A model generated the notes under the pieces. The model had not been told where the DNA came from. It saw only the letters and a list, made by a program, of their open reading frames with translations, and searched no databases. The position numbers and the translations under genes were made by a program. Of a stretch of 64,000 bases of DNA, positions 36,481 through 48,700 are shown one piece after another; the first letter of the stretch is position 1, and every line of letters begins with the position of its first letter. Origin of the DNA: Pelargonium x hortorum (Eukaryota; Streptophyta; Magnoliopsida; Geraniales; Geraniaceae). The stretch covers positions 118,008-182,007 of the forward strand of contig JAYMTJ010000011.1 in NCBI GenBank assembly GCA_036897525.1, read 5' to 3'.

Positions 36481-38651
36481 CATAAACAATACAATCTCCT
36501 TATTTATAAATTGAAAACTCTACCTTAATTTATCAAAGTGTCTACTTGTATTACTAAGTATTTTAAGGTTCTGATCACCTAGCACTTTTTTTTTTATAAC
36601 TTCTAAAAAAGCCCTCATTTATTCTTTTAAAGGACGTCTTGATTTTTGCACCTTTAGTTTTTTCTCTCACTAATCATTTATTTTCTAACTTGGGTGCATC
36701 TGATATGAAGGGATACTCTTAAATCTAGGCATATGCATTTTTTATAGTTTGATTCCGATCTCCCTTGTAAATAATACTTTGATAACTAAAAATATTGCTC
36801 TTGCTAATAAAGATGATAACGCCACAGTATTGTCTTGTAAGCGCTACTAATAACTTGTCAATAACCAATCCCCCCTTTTTTTAACTAGAACCTGAGTATG
36901 AAAGCAATCCTACTTCACTTCTAGTTAGCTTTAGAATTCTCTACGGCCTTTCTATTTCTAACAGGGGATACAAACGCAACTCTTTACTGTAGCTACAAAG
37001 CTGCTTCAACTTCATTACTTGCTTTTTTTAGGAAGGGCTTAGCTCTTTCTTAAGAACAACCTGTAAAATTAGGATTTGAACCCATGACCAAAGTCTCAAT
37101 TATATTGATTTTGCCGAATGAAACCAGATTAAAAGAGTAAGGACTCCTTTCATACTATCTCGCTTCTCAATTCCTAGATTTACAGAGTATAAGAAAAAAA
37201 ACTTACACATTTTACTGCTAATCGAAGTCTATACGGAATCCTTTTTTTTATCAAGTCTTGTGCTTTACTTTTGTTTAACGGTCCGTCAAGTTCTTGACTG
37301 GCCTGTAGCACTTAGATAGCATAAAACCTTTTTTGGGCTTCCCTGGATACTATAGGTACCTTTGTAGCCTTTCACTGGGATGCCTCTACACTTGTTGAAT
37401 GTACTCTTAAAATGGATATACTTACCCAAAGATTTCTTTACTCGGCGGCAAGACGGAACTGAACCCTATAAAGTTTATACTCCTATAGATAATAAAAGAA
37501 ACCAAGGACATATAACCGAAAAATAAGGTAGGCTATAAAATCACTAGCTCAGTAGGAAACGTTTTACATAAATACTAAACTAAGGGCTCCCGTGTATGCG
37601 AGCTAATACCCCCTTTATGTATGATTTTTTTTCAATAAAATTGTTGGTGTAGGGAGTTTTTCTATATTCATTATGAGTAGGATACCCTTAAGTTTAGTAA
37701 ATAGCAGGGCTTACTTAGTATATCCCGACGGGATTTTCTTATTATACATTTCCTTAGAGGTATAGCCTCTTTCAAACTCTTCTGAGCTTTCGCCTTGGCA
37801 GCGGCTTTCTTATGGGTCTTATGAGCCAGACCTATACTTGGATTCTCTATCTTAACTCTCCAGAGCTATATCTAAACTTTTCCTGAATTCTTACAACAGC
37901 GGTTATACTCTTGCTTGTAGTAGACTTCACTTATTCCCGTCTAGTTTTTAAGCTAAAACGATCCTATTAAAACCATACTCAAAGAATTTCTGATCTTTCT
38001 AAAGCAACTTCGCTATTGTTGTTAATGTCCCTTAGATGACCTAAGGAATACAGGCTCTATTCTACTAATATAAAGAGGGCGACTATCCATCATAGGAATT
38101 TCTTATCTTGGTACAGATACAGCAAGGGACATATGAAGCATGCAAATCCTCTAAAGCCTTCCCTTTGTGTACTGGATTACGAACAACTATTATAAATAGT
38201 AACGCAAAGGAACTCTCTTCGTATCTTGTCTTTCTTTCTTCTGAGCTAGACTCTCTCTTACTTGTAATACCTTTTTTATTCTGGATAGCTTTCGGGGACT
38301 CGCCCAACTCTTAGCTTGTATCTTCTTTCTACCTAGATTCTGTATTTGTATCAGTATCCTATAAGCTACAACCCCAACCTTCCTTTAGGGAATCCCTGGC
38401 TTAGCACCTCTACGACTTATCTTATTAAGAGTTATATTACCTATCAGTGCATTAGCTTTATATTTTCTAGTGTAGTTTTAGTACATTATAGTTTATCTAT
38501 TTTCTTGGTATTCATTCCTTAATAGATAGTTAATAATAAGAGATAGATTGCTTGTTAAGATTAAGGATAATATCTCTTGTTATTTGTTCTTATTGTTAAA
38601 AAAAAAGAGGATAGAACCTTATTAATCTAAAACAAGGAAATCCTACTAGTT

Positions 38652-38668
38652 ACACTTATAAAAAGTGT
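38652..38668. repeat. Hairpin ACACTT-ATAAA-AAGTGT
   Basis: Six perfect pairs and a five-base loop, 12 bases upstream of a stronger hairpin. Confidence 0.75.
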
Positions 38669-38680
38669 CTCTTTCCAGTC

Positions 38681-38711
38681 CCTTAATCCGGAATACTAAA
38701 ACCGGTTAAGG
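38681..38711. repeat. 10-bp stem hairpin with one bulge
   Basis: Arms CCTTAA(T)CCGG (38681-38691, T687 bulged) and CCGGTTAAGG (38702-38711) enclose the loop AATACTAAAA. With the hairpin just upstream it forms a double stem-loop of the kind that ends or stabilises organellar transcripts, but there is no gene nearby to assign it to. Confidence 0.8.
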
Positions 38712-40966
38712 AAAACATAGGAAATATTAACTCAAGAAGCTTTAGGTATAAAAGAAGCACCCGAAGAGAGCTCTAAACTCGTGAATAAAAGCAAGAATTT
38801 ATAAAAACTGCAGCCTTTTCTAATGAATCTGTATTCTTTATCCTTAACAATTTCAAACTATTTATTTAAAATTCTAATTTTAGATAGAGTCTAGGAGAAT
38901 TCTTTTAGCTCCTTAATCAAGAGATTCTAAGAAAGAATCTATATTACTTTATATAAGAATTACGACTTATTACTCAACACATTTTTGAAGAGCCAGTATC
39001 CCCTTCTACTTTCAAATTTCATTTGTACTGTTTATTTAGTAATAAATCTAAAATAAAGGTTATAATATTTTATATCTAGCTTTTTGTACTACTTAACTAG
39101 GCTTTCCAGTAACCGGGTTTAGTACTATAGGAAAGAAAGTGAATCTTGTAAATAATATACTTAGTTGTAAAAAAAAGTAAGCTAAGCAAAATCTAGGTAA
39201 TAAAAATCCAATTGGTTAAAACGAGCAGTTGGTATAGAGTCATTTTCAAGGAACAAGGATTTAAGGCTAAGTTTTTTTTCTAGAGTGATTCGTAGTGTTT
39301 AGCCAATTATATACCCCTAATCTCCTAAATCTTTTTTTGTCTTTCAATACAATAAGGTAAAAGTATCTGATTTACGAAGAGGAGTAATTGGTTATTCAAA
39401 ATATGTTAAGTAATAAGGAAATATAAATAAAGGGCTTTTACTGTAATTTCCTAAAAGCGCTAACTAAGAAACTTTGATGAATACTGAAATTGTATCAAGT
39501 GAGATACTTTTCATAGTTTTTTTCCTATTCAATTTGTTAAATCCTAGTAATTCCTATAGGATAAAGAGAAGACTTTCCTCTAAACAAGAAGTATTATATA
39601 CACTATATACACGTATACCAAAAAATAAGGAGATATTTCTATCCAATTAGCAAGCACAGATTCATAAAACTGCTGAGTACACTCCCCTAAATTTTTCTTT
39701 TTAATTCCTATCATGAATAAGAAATACCAGAATACAAATCCCACTCAGAAACCTTAAAAGTTAAACCCAGGACTGAGAAAAAAAACCTGCTTGAAACCAG
39801 TAAGCAAATTACAGACTCTACTCTATAAATATGAAAGATATAAATTCCTAGGTATAAAAACCTCTCTAGGGGCTCTATTGTACGGACACTAAAAATAGAG
39901 GAAATAGATTTTTTTTGATTATAAAACACAGGGTAGAGTAGAACAAAGGGAGCTACAACTTTTCGGTATATACACCCGTAGAGTACTTAAAACATATTTT
40001 ATAGGCTACTATTTTATTTTAGGTACCAAAACCCTTAATTGTAAAACGGGGAATATACTCTAGGTTAAATAAAACCCTTACCTTAAAAAAAGCTAAAACT
40101 CTCGTTACAGATCAAATTTGATATAAATCTTAAAGGTTTCCTAATTAAATAGAACTATTAAAACAACGTATTTCTGATTTGATAAAAAAATAAGGAAAGA
40201 CAACTTTTCTAAACGTATGGCATCAGAAAGCAGACTCTGGATTACTTACTGGTGTTACTATTAATTTAGAAACTACAGGGAATACGAATTACAATTGAAT
40301 ATTTATTCGAAACTCTACTTTTGAGAACCCGGAATTAAATTAAGCACTAACTATGAAAAATCCTGGAAAATCATAATCTTATCCAAAGGAGACATTTTCA
40401 ATTTTACACCAGCACCTCTTATCCTCTTAGAGTTTAATTGTCCTATGCCCTATATTTAATAACTTACCCTGAGTTTATCTAAGCCTTTTCTTCGTTAAAG
40501 TTAAAACGCGGTTTAGAGTAGAGTGTCTAAGTTGCTTGATATTAGGCCCCTTGTGGATGAATAATTTTAACTTTTATATTAGGGTATAGACCGCCTAATG
40601 CCTAATAGGACCCCGCTTATATCCCTTTTTTTGCGTACCTAAGAAAAGGTAAAAGGAACCACCCCCTACTCTAAAGAGAAATGTATCCCATTATAAAAGT
40701 TTTATATCGGGAATTTATGAAAAATAAGTCAGAAAAGGCCCTATTTATGTTTTGGAAAATAAACTCTTGAAAAAAGACCTAGACCTTTTAAGAATCCCAG
40801 CAGCTTTAAATCCTTAAAAAGAAAGATTCCCTAGACCCTAAAAAAGAAAAGTGACTCTAACTATCTATTGGATTAGCTATCCCATTAGGAATTAAGGAGT
40901 ATCTTGCCTAGCCTATTAGTCATTTTAGTAATGATAGTTTCTTAGTTTAGATGTCATAGTTCTACT

Positions 40967-41007
40967 TTGTTAAAGGAGAATTCCTCATGCCCTATGTTGC
41001 TTATCGT
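40967..41007 (+). repeat. Diverged 41-base dispersed repeat, copy A
   Basis: Ungapped match to 63529-63569 at 33 of 41 positions, with exact blocks TCCTCATG, CTATGT and GCTTATCGT. It is the longest diverged dispersed match I found by eye. Flanks are unrelated, so the repeat boundary is sharp. Confidence 0.6.
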
Positions 41008-42290
41008 ATTGAGTATACCACCTTAGATACTATGACCAGAAAAGGACTTCAACTCTATGTTACTTGTTACTTGGAAAACTCTTAACTTACTGGAAATACT
41101 AGAAATTCAGCTCTTTAGAAAATATTCTTTTCTTTCTTTGAAAGACTCTAAACCCTTTATTATTATCCTATCCAGAATTGCAAAACCAGATTAGAATTCC
41201 TTAATATTTTTCATTTTATCTATTTATCGATAAAAAAGATCCTTAAATTGAAATTCAAAAAGGATTGAGAGAAAAAATCCCATATTTTTAAGCTTAATGC
41301 TAAAATAACAGGGATTCCCCGGAAAGTTAAGAAAAGCTACCGATTTCTATTCCTTTTGCTAGACATAATAACAGGAACAAACTGTTAGGAATACCGGATT
41401 CTATAACAAACTCTGTACTTGGAAAAGACTTTAAACAAAGGGTTAGGATTTTCCAAGTTAAGTGGTTAACCTTACGGAGGACTTTTTAAAGTCTTGGTTT
41501 ACCCATATAACGAGTACGAATGTCTTAATATTACTAATCCTTGTTTCTTATTTTATAATATTTGCTAAAAAAACTTTCAAGACCTTGGCATCTAAGGTAG
41601 CTATTTGATTCAACGTACCAATTGCCTAAGGCTCTCCGTCCACCCTGGTAAAAAAAAAGCGAATAACTTGAACAAAGTCTTTCTTTTGTTATAAAAAAAT
41701 ATTACCAGCCCAAGCCTAAGATTAAGATTTCGAGTACAGGACAGTGGATAGTGTAATGAAAATTAGGTGCTCAGGGTCTTGTTTGTATATTATCTATACC
41801 CCATAGCGAACGACTAAAATATCATTAATTCAAATATCTAAACTAAATATGCAAAAGCTCCATATGAACTATATAGGGTGATAAAAGCCATTTTGTTTTT
41901 TGAATTTATAGTATCATGTTCTTTCTAGAGGCAAATAAGCTAAGCCATCCTTATTAATGTCTTCTTTTAGTCTAAGGTGGACACTTTTGCAAGCCAGAAA
42001 AGCTTTTTCTATTTTCTTTAGTAAAGCCTACCAGTAATAAGAATAAGAGAATAAATAAGAGGATCCTTATTAGATAGAATACTTTTCTATTCTGAATTGT
42101 AACAAAGTGCTAGGTTTAGTCTTCGCACGGAGCACAAATAAATTAAACCTGACAAAAATATTAAGACTAACGAAACAAACCCTTAGGGTTAACTCAGTTC
42201 TGATGGCTAGGGCTTTCAGTTCCATTGTCCTTATATTTTTTAGTTCGCAACCATCGATATCTTTTTTTTTTATTCATTATTTATTGGAAG

Positions 42291-42500
42291 CATAATACTG
42301 CGTGCGGAGGTCTCTTGTGGCGAAAGGTAGACGGGGTGCTCTATTGGCTGGCTATATGGGAGCACCTTTTAATACTCCGTTTCTAAGCGCCAAAGAGTTG
42401 ATTTGTGTTAAAGCTGAGTACTAACAAGTCTAATTCTTGTAGGTTTCATTTCAAGTCGGGCGGCTCCTAAGGCTCGGGGCCCTATCTCTTAGCAGCATAA
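42291..42500. other. G+C-richer island with strong hairpin
   Basis: Base composition changes abruptly from the A+T-rich flanks to G-rich sequence (42301-42370) and then a C/G-rich stretch (42455-42490). The first half contains the hairpin at 42335-42366. No frame is open through the island and no RNA family is recognised. It is a candidate remnant of a structured RNA or an insertion. Confidence 0.4.
42335..42366 (+). repeat. Hairpin GGTGCTC / GAGCACC followed by TTTT
   Basis: Seven perfect pairs (42335-42341 with 42360-42366), an 18-base loop, then TTTT (42367-42370). Two wobble pairs could extend it. The shape resembles a factor-independent terminator or an organellar 3'-end stem-loop, but the loop is long and no gene precedes it on this strand. 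Confidence 0.6.
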
Positions 42501-45500
42501 GTAAGAAAAGCGGGAAAACCCTATATAATATAACTTACTTCTAACCTTAAAACTTTGTATTTTCAAGCTAGAAAAAAAAAGAGGATTGTCTCAACTACAG
42601 GGTTTTCCAAGAATTATAAGGCCTGACTTTTGGTCCTTTTCCTAGAGTAGAAGAGTAGATTCATTCCTATTTTCTATAGGAAAACTCTGCGGATTTTCAT
42701 CTGACAGCCTAGATAATAAGGAAACCACACAATATCGATCGAATATTAAAATATGGGATTAAGTAGAACTGAAACTCGTTCACCTGTTCTCCTCCTTTTG
42801 GAACCTTTTAAAATAATCTAAAAAAGAGATGCCAAGATCTAACAAAAGACTAGAGCTGGATTCTTTTTTATTAAAAGAGTCTTGTGTAACCATATTTTTC
42901 AATGCAATGTTTAAATCCAAGATACGAATTCCGATATACAAACGAATAATTTGTAGTATATACCCCAATATAAAGAAAGAAGTGTTACTTTCAAATAGAC
43001 TTTAACTTTGATACAGTAGCTTCATACCTTTATTCTGGGCAACCGGGACCGCTCTAAATGTAAAATAAAACAGAACAGATGAGAAAGCTGTCCGGTGCTT
43101 CAGATTCTTGCAAACTACTGGGGGCTATATAATATAATGGGTAAGGGCTGCTCTTTTCAATACTACTTGTAGGGTAGAAACTCAGAGAGAAATCAAGTTA
43201 GTTATATTATGTTTCCAAGATAACACCGCAGTAACTTTCTAAAAAGGGAGCTCATTATCTTGAGTTTTAGTCCTTAATAAACACTCCCATACTGGATTGG
43301 ATGTATTATGTGTAGCCAATTAAGAATACACATTCCCGGATTAAAGGGAGCTGCTTATTTCTAAATTTAGAGTTTTAGTGCTCAGAACTTTAGTTTCTTT
43401 TCTAGAGGACCACAACCAACCTTTTATTTTACAGTGTTCTAGCATATCGATTTACTATAAATAAAAATGCAGCTAGCTAGGAAAAGTGTCCGAGGACGTT
43501 GTAAAAATAGCTGAAAATGAGTCTTCCTTTTTTACTATGACATAAAGTTTGGTTCAAAACCTGTAGCTATACTTTCATCGAATAGTTTTGTGGGATATCG
43601 AGCACAAGCAGTTTCAACAAAGGAATTTCAAACTTATCCCGGAAAGGTAGAAAAGAAAGATTGAAAAGCCTTTTTTTTGACGTTACACTATAGATATATC
43701 TTATACCTGAACAAAGAAGACGGACCCAAATCATACTATTTAATAGAAGTCATTTACGCTTACTACAAGATTTACAAATTAGGGAAATCCTGCCAAAGTT
43801 TTATGGGAAAGGCGCTACTTTAGAAGTTTAATGACGTAAATAAGAAAGAGCATTGTCTTTTTGAGGGATTGGACTGCAAGAATCTTTTTAGTGGGTTAAA
43901 CAGAATTAAGATGCAAAAAAGAAAGAGGTATTGGAAAGGAAACCTAGTTTAGAATAGAAAATATAGAAGTTTATCTTCTAAATTAAGGGTATTAGCGCAC
44001 CGGAGGACAGAATTCGCATAGCATCCTAAAAAATTTGTTTGTCGTATTTAGTTACTCTAGTCCTGTATTTTTAGCTCTTGACTCTGAGAAATTCATAGCA
44101 TACTTTTCGTCCTTTTATTTACCCCTTTTTGTTAGATACCGTAACAACAAAAGGAGTCCGCGCCTCCAATCCTAGCGATAAGTACAAACTGTCACCTCTA
44201 AATTCGAAGTCAAAGTTTTCTCAAAAGCAAAGCAAAACCCGGGAGAGTTTTGAATGAACTATAAAAGGAACTTATACCTTGTTAATTTATGCTTAATTTC
44301 GGTTCTTGGGAGCCCGGGTACTCGTGGAGGAGGAAGGGAATATCTCTCTTATTGGGTTGATGCTCTATAAGTAAGGATGTTAACTTATGGAGGGTACGTG
44401 CCAATATGGTTATCGAGTAGAATTCTGTGTATAACACAAGTCTTTTTTTGTGAGTCTTATTAATCCTATAAGGGGGTGTCCTGTGTGGTTTTTAAATCTG
44501 CTAACAAAGTTTTCATTATATATAGCCTGCTTGCTTTTAAGTCTTGTGGCAGACTCTTCCTATTTAAATAATACTAAATTTCTTTCTAAGTAAGTAAAGT
44601 ATAAACACTAACAAATCACATAGTATGGGCGTCCCTCGTCCTACAGGGTGCTCTCTCAGCATTCCCTAAAAAAACCGTCAATGTTGTATTGTCAAGAGTT
44701 TCGATCTTGTCACCAATAAGTTTTTTTTGTTCGTAGCTTAATCTGAAAAAAAAGTATTAGTAAACACTCAATAAAGATTTCTTTGACTCTTCTCATTAAC
44801 TACTCAATTTCGTATTTCTCATATGGAATTGAGTTACTGGACTCTTGATTTTCTTATTACTCAAAATAGAAATGAGATTAACCGCTATACGTACATTATA
44901 TATTTCTGTCATAAAGAGTTTAAAACCCCATAAGTAAGACATAAAGGGTCCTTATAGATCCTAGATTTATAGGTTTTACAAGAGAGATTACTTTTAAAGT
45001 CAGGAATCCACTACCTTATTTCTTATAAGTTTCTTAAAACAAGTTATTAAACAAGATAAAAAGAAAATCTTGACCCCAATATAGGGTATACCAACACACC
45101 TTACAAGCGCACCCTAAACTCGTTTTTTTTTTCGCAATCCTAGATAGTAACCTTTTACATTTAATCTGGATTCTTTCTCTCTTTTTGAGACTCTAAAATG
45201 CATAATATCTATAAAATATAAGGTACCCCTTCCTCCCTCCAGGAATTTCTTAGTATTAGTTAAGGCTGTTATGTAGGAAGGAGAGCTCAAAAAAGAAGTA
45301 AGGGCTTTTTTTCCTTCCGGATCCGGCTAAATTCCGGTTAACGAAGTCAGTCACAAGGAAATCCTAAATGGGGAGTCCTATTTCTTGAGCTTTTTGTAGT
45401 TATACGTAATGCGCTTATTTAGGTAAGTGTTGTTAAGGAACTAGGGTTTTTTCATGTCCTTTGAAAGTCAAGTCTTGCCCTAATATTGAATATTAAAGGC

Positions 45501-46189
45501 TTTCTGTTTCTTGTATATGCTTCCTGTAAATACTACCGAGCAGAGTTTACGTATTATGTGTTTGTTTATTATTTCGTTTTTTTGTATGGATATAGTTACC
45601 TTTAACAGGAACGCTTTTTAGGTGAACACCCATCCAAACTTCGGTCATAACCATTATAAATTTTATGTCAGCTCCCGCCGTTCTCTACGAACCCGGGCTA
45701 TAAACAAACTACAAGGTTTACTCATAAGATACCAGAAAAAAGTATGCGTGGATAGTAGAAGTCACTAAGTTAAAAACTGTGTATCAAACCCTGAAGCTTT
45801 AGTTTTTTTTTTCAATTTCAACTGACAAAGAAAAGGGGGTCATATACTTCTACCGGACACAAGAGCTAAAGCGAATCCACCTTTTTTTATAAATAAACAA
45901 GCAGGTTCAAATTAATATCGCATTGCAGTAAGGAACATAAAGAAGTAAATACGAACTGCTAACTTAGCTTCTCTAAATTGATAATTTACTCTAACGAAAT
46001 TGGGTGCAGGGATGTGTATATTAACTCGTTATGTGTTGTGAAAGAACCTTTTATTCGAAGGACACAGCGCTTTGTTAATTAGTTATAAGAGTTATCCTTG
46101 TACCATCTCTTTAGCATATTACTTTATTTTTGTCTTAATTTTTATCACCCGCTTTTTTACTTTACTATACATATTATGTATAAAACTTA

Positions 46190-46205
46190 TAATTACATGT
46201 AATTA
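46190..46205. repeat. Perfect 16-base palindrome
   Basis: TAATTACATGTAATTA is fully self-complementary. Confidence 0.85.
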
Positions 46206-48682
46206 AAAAGGTAATTAATGTACTGAAACTCATAACAATAGACATAATAAAGTTGATGTTTGCTGAGGCGAGGGCTTATTAACCTATAAAGAAAGAGTAC
46301 CTATGGTATAGCATTTGTAACTACACAATTCTATAAGGGAACCCCCGTAGTTAAAATACGTCGGAGCGCTTTCTGTGTATACTCATCCATTCATATCTAA
46401 GTTTCGTAAGGGTATTCCTAAGGTTATACAACATCGAATTAGAAAACAAACCTCGTATAAAGTATAAAGCCCGTCTCATCGCTAAGGCTGCGGGAAATCA
46501 GGCATGTCAAAAAAGGAAAGGAGGGTAAAATCCCTATATACTGTACATTACTGGTATTCCTAAAGCTCTTATAAATAGAAATACTAGGGTTTTACCAAAA
46601 AGAATACGTAAAAGCTTTATAGACTTTAATTTATATCCTAGGATAGGAGCTTAGCACTCCCGTCAGTGCTCCCTTATAAGTATAACCCGAGTTTAGATAT
46701 TTCGACTCCAAGTTGAGAGCAGTACCGTAGGCCCCGTTTAGAGTTTGGCAGTTGGATAAGGAAATCTTATTAACTAATAACTAAACTCTCTTTCTAGCCT
46801 GTAAAGTAGTTAAAAAAAGGAAAGGTTTAACAAACAATAGGGTAAGACAAGTAAGTGTAAGTGAGGTCTACCCCAGTAACATTTAAAGTTTACTGGGATG
46901 CAGATCTTAAGCAATCTAAGGAATTTATAAAAGGCATAGGGGGTATGTAAGTAAGGAGGCTTTTCAAGTTTAGTATTAAATAAGGGTACTGCCTATTTCT
47001 ATTTCACAAGTTTAGGTTAAACTAAAAGGGGATTAAGTAAACAAGATTCTCTATTTCCTCAGTTTCCTCAGATAGTAATGAAGGCATTAGGGTGTTAAAA
47101 TAACCAGAGAGCCTGGGTAATAATCAAGTTCCAGTAAAGAAATAAAGAATGAACTAAAGTTAAAGTCAAGATTTCACTTTTAGGAATATCCTAAGTTCCT
47201 GTGACTTTGTTTCAGGTAAGGACAAGCTGCACTTAATAAGTTAATTGATTCTCTAAAACTAATGAGGAACGGGGTTAAATTAAAAGTCTATATCGGATAA
47301 TTGCAACGCATCCTAAAAGTGAAATCTTGTCTAGTATAGTTATAGTAATACGGGTACTCCGTAGAGTTTTAAAAGTTTCTTTTCTTTGTTGAGGATTTCC
47401 CGGTAAAGAGTAGATAAAGTTCTTGTTTTAAGGTTTTATTACGTTTTATTTGCTCTACCGTTCGCGAGTCCATATTAATTCTCTTTTTTGATTTGAAGAG
47501 ACTTAGATTAAACTTGGGTTAGTTAGTAGGGTTTGAACTATAATATTGTAGATAGCGTATTTGCCCCCTTTTCTTTCTCTAATTTCATATGTTAGATTTG
47601 TTTAAATAGCTAGCAATAAGCGTAAACCGGGGAATATTTATTTATATATCACTTACTATGTATGCTATTTATTTAAATATTTAGCTTTTCGAGGCTAAAC
47701 AAGTAGAATTTTTTGTTGAGATCGGATCTACTCTATAAAGGATTTCGGTGGAGTGAAAGAAATGTGCCTGAGATATTATAATTGTTAATGCTTTATTGTG
47801 CTTTTTCAAGCAGTAGCCCGGAAGCTTGTACTTGATTTATAAATAAATATTATATAGAATTAGAATAGAGAACCCAGTTTAATCATAAACTTTACTTTCT
47901 TTACTTAGTAGAAGTACTTGAGAAATCTAAAAAGACCCTGACCCCGGGAACTCCTAAAATGAAGATAATCGAAGGTCCCTTTTTTTAACTCCTATGATAA
48001 CTGTACAAATCAGACTCTCTCTCTAAAGCACCGGGTGCTTCTTTATTAAGTTCTATACTTTGTTACGAAACTCTCTACTTATGTTATCCTTATACCTAGC
48101 GTTGAGACATAGACAGACAAAGGGAGTCCCAGTCTATCTTGAAAAGGAAAATAGCTAAATTATAAAAAGGTCAGGTAAACTCCTCTGAAGAAAATCTATA
48201 AATAAAATTAGATTTTGGTTGGATAGATTAAAGGCTGAAAAATAATCTACACTAAAACTACACTCAAAAGTGACGGAGTTTTACGTAAGTAATGTCTTGG
48301 CTAGTGTCCCATTGAGATAAGATACTGAGTTTTAAAGGCCTCGGATAAATAAAAGATTGCTAGATAACAAAGAATACAGAAAAAGTCTTGGGGTATTATC
48401 CTGAAATGCGTATATAAGAAGAACACCCTTTTCTTAAATTTGATTTTTAACATCCAGCTTGTTTTATGAAGAGGTGTTATGTTATGAGACTGAACCTCTT
48501 ATTCAGAACACCTTATTTACACTTTTGTACCCATAGTCGTTATGATTATAAAAAATGCCTATATTTTATAGGGCTATAAAACAAACACCTTTTAAAATAT
48601 CAGTCAAGGATAAGAGAAAAATGTAAGATACTTACAAGTCATATTGTAAGGGCTCTATATTAATACTATATAAGCCTAATCC

Positions 48683-48700
48683 TTAACGAGAGCTCGTTAA
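48683..48700. repeat. Inverted repeat TTAACGAG-AG-CTCGTTAA
   Basis: Perfect 8-base arms separated by two bases; as single-stranded nucleic acid the terminal pairs would open to form a loop. Confidence 0.8.

Larger units (their letters stand above)
36481..42290. other. Gene-free A+T-rich tract with two hairpins
   Basis: The overlapping open frames 38083-38307 minus and 38108-38314 plus oppose each other, have no family resemblance, and are likely chance. Others (39711-39929 minus, 42107-42295 plus) are hydrophobic, low-complexity and unsupported. It contains paired hairpins at 38652-38711 and one copy of a diverged 41-base repeat (40967-41007). A tRNA T-arm-like GGATTTGAACCC at 37072 (minus strand) does not extend to a cloverleaf. 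Confidence 0.65.

Noticed and set aside
37066-37135. Minus-strand tRNA-like end (TTCAAAT loop, four T-stem pairs)
   Set aside because: No 5-bp anticodon stem with a 7-base loop and no acceptor stem could be formed upstream.
38083-38314. Opposed 74- and 68-codon frames
   Set aside because: Mutual shadow frames with no family resemblance; consistent with a local shortage of stop triplets.
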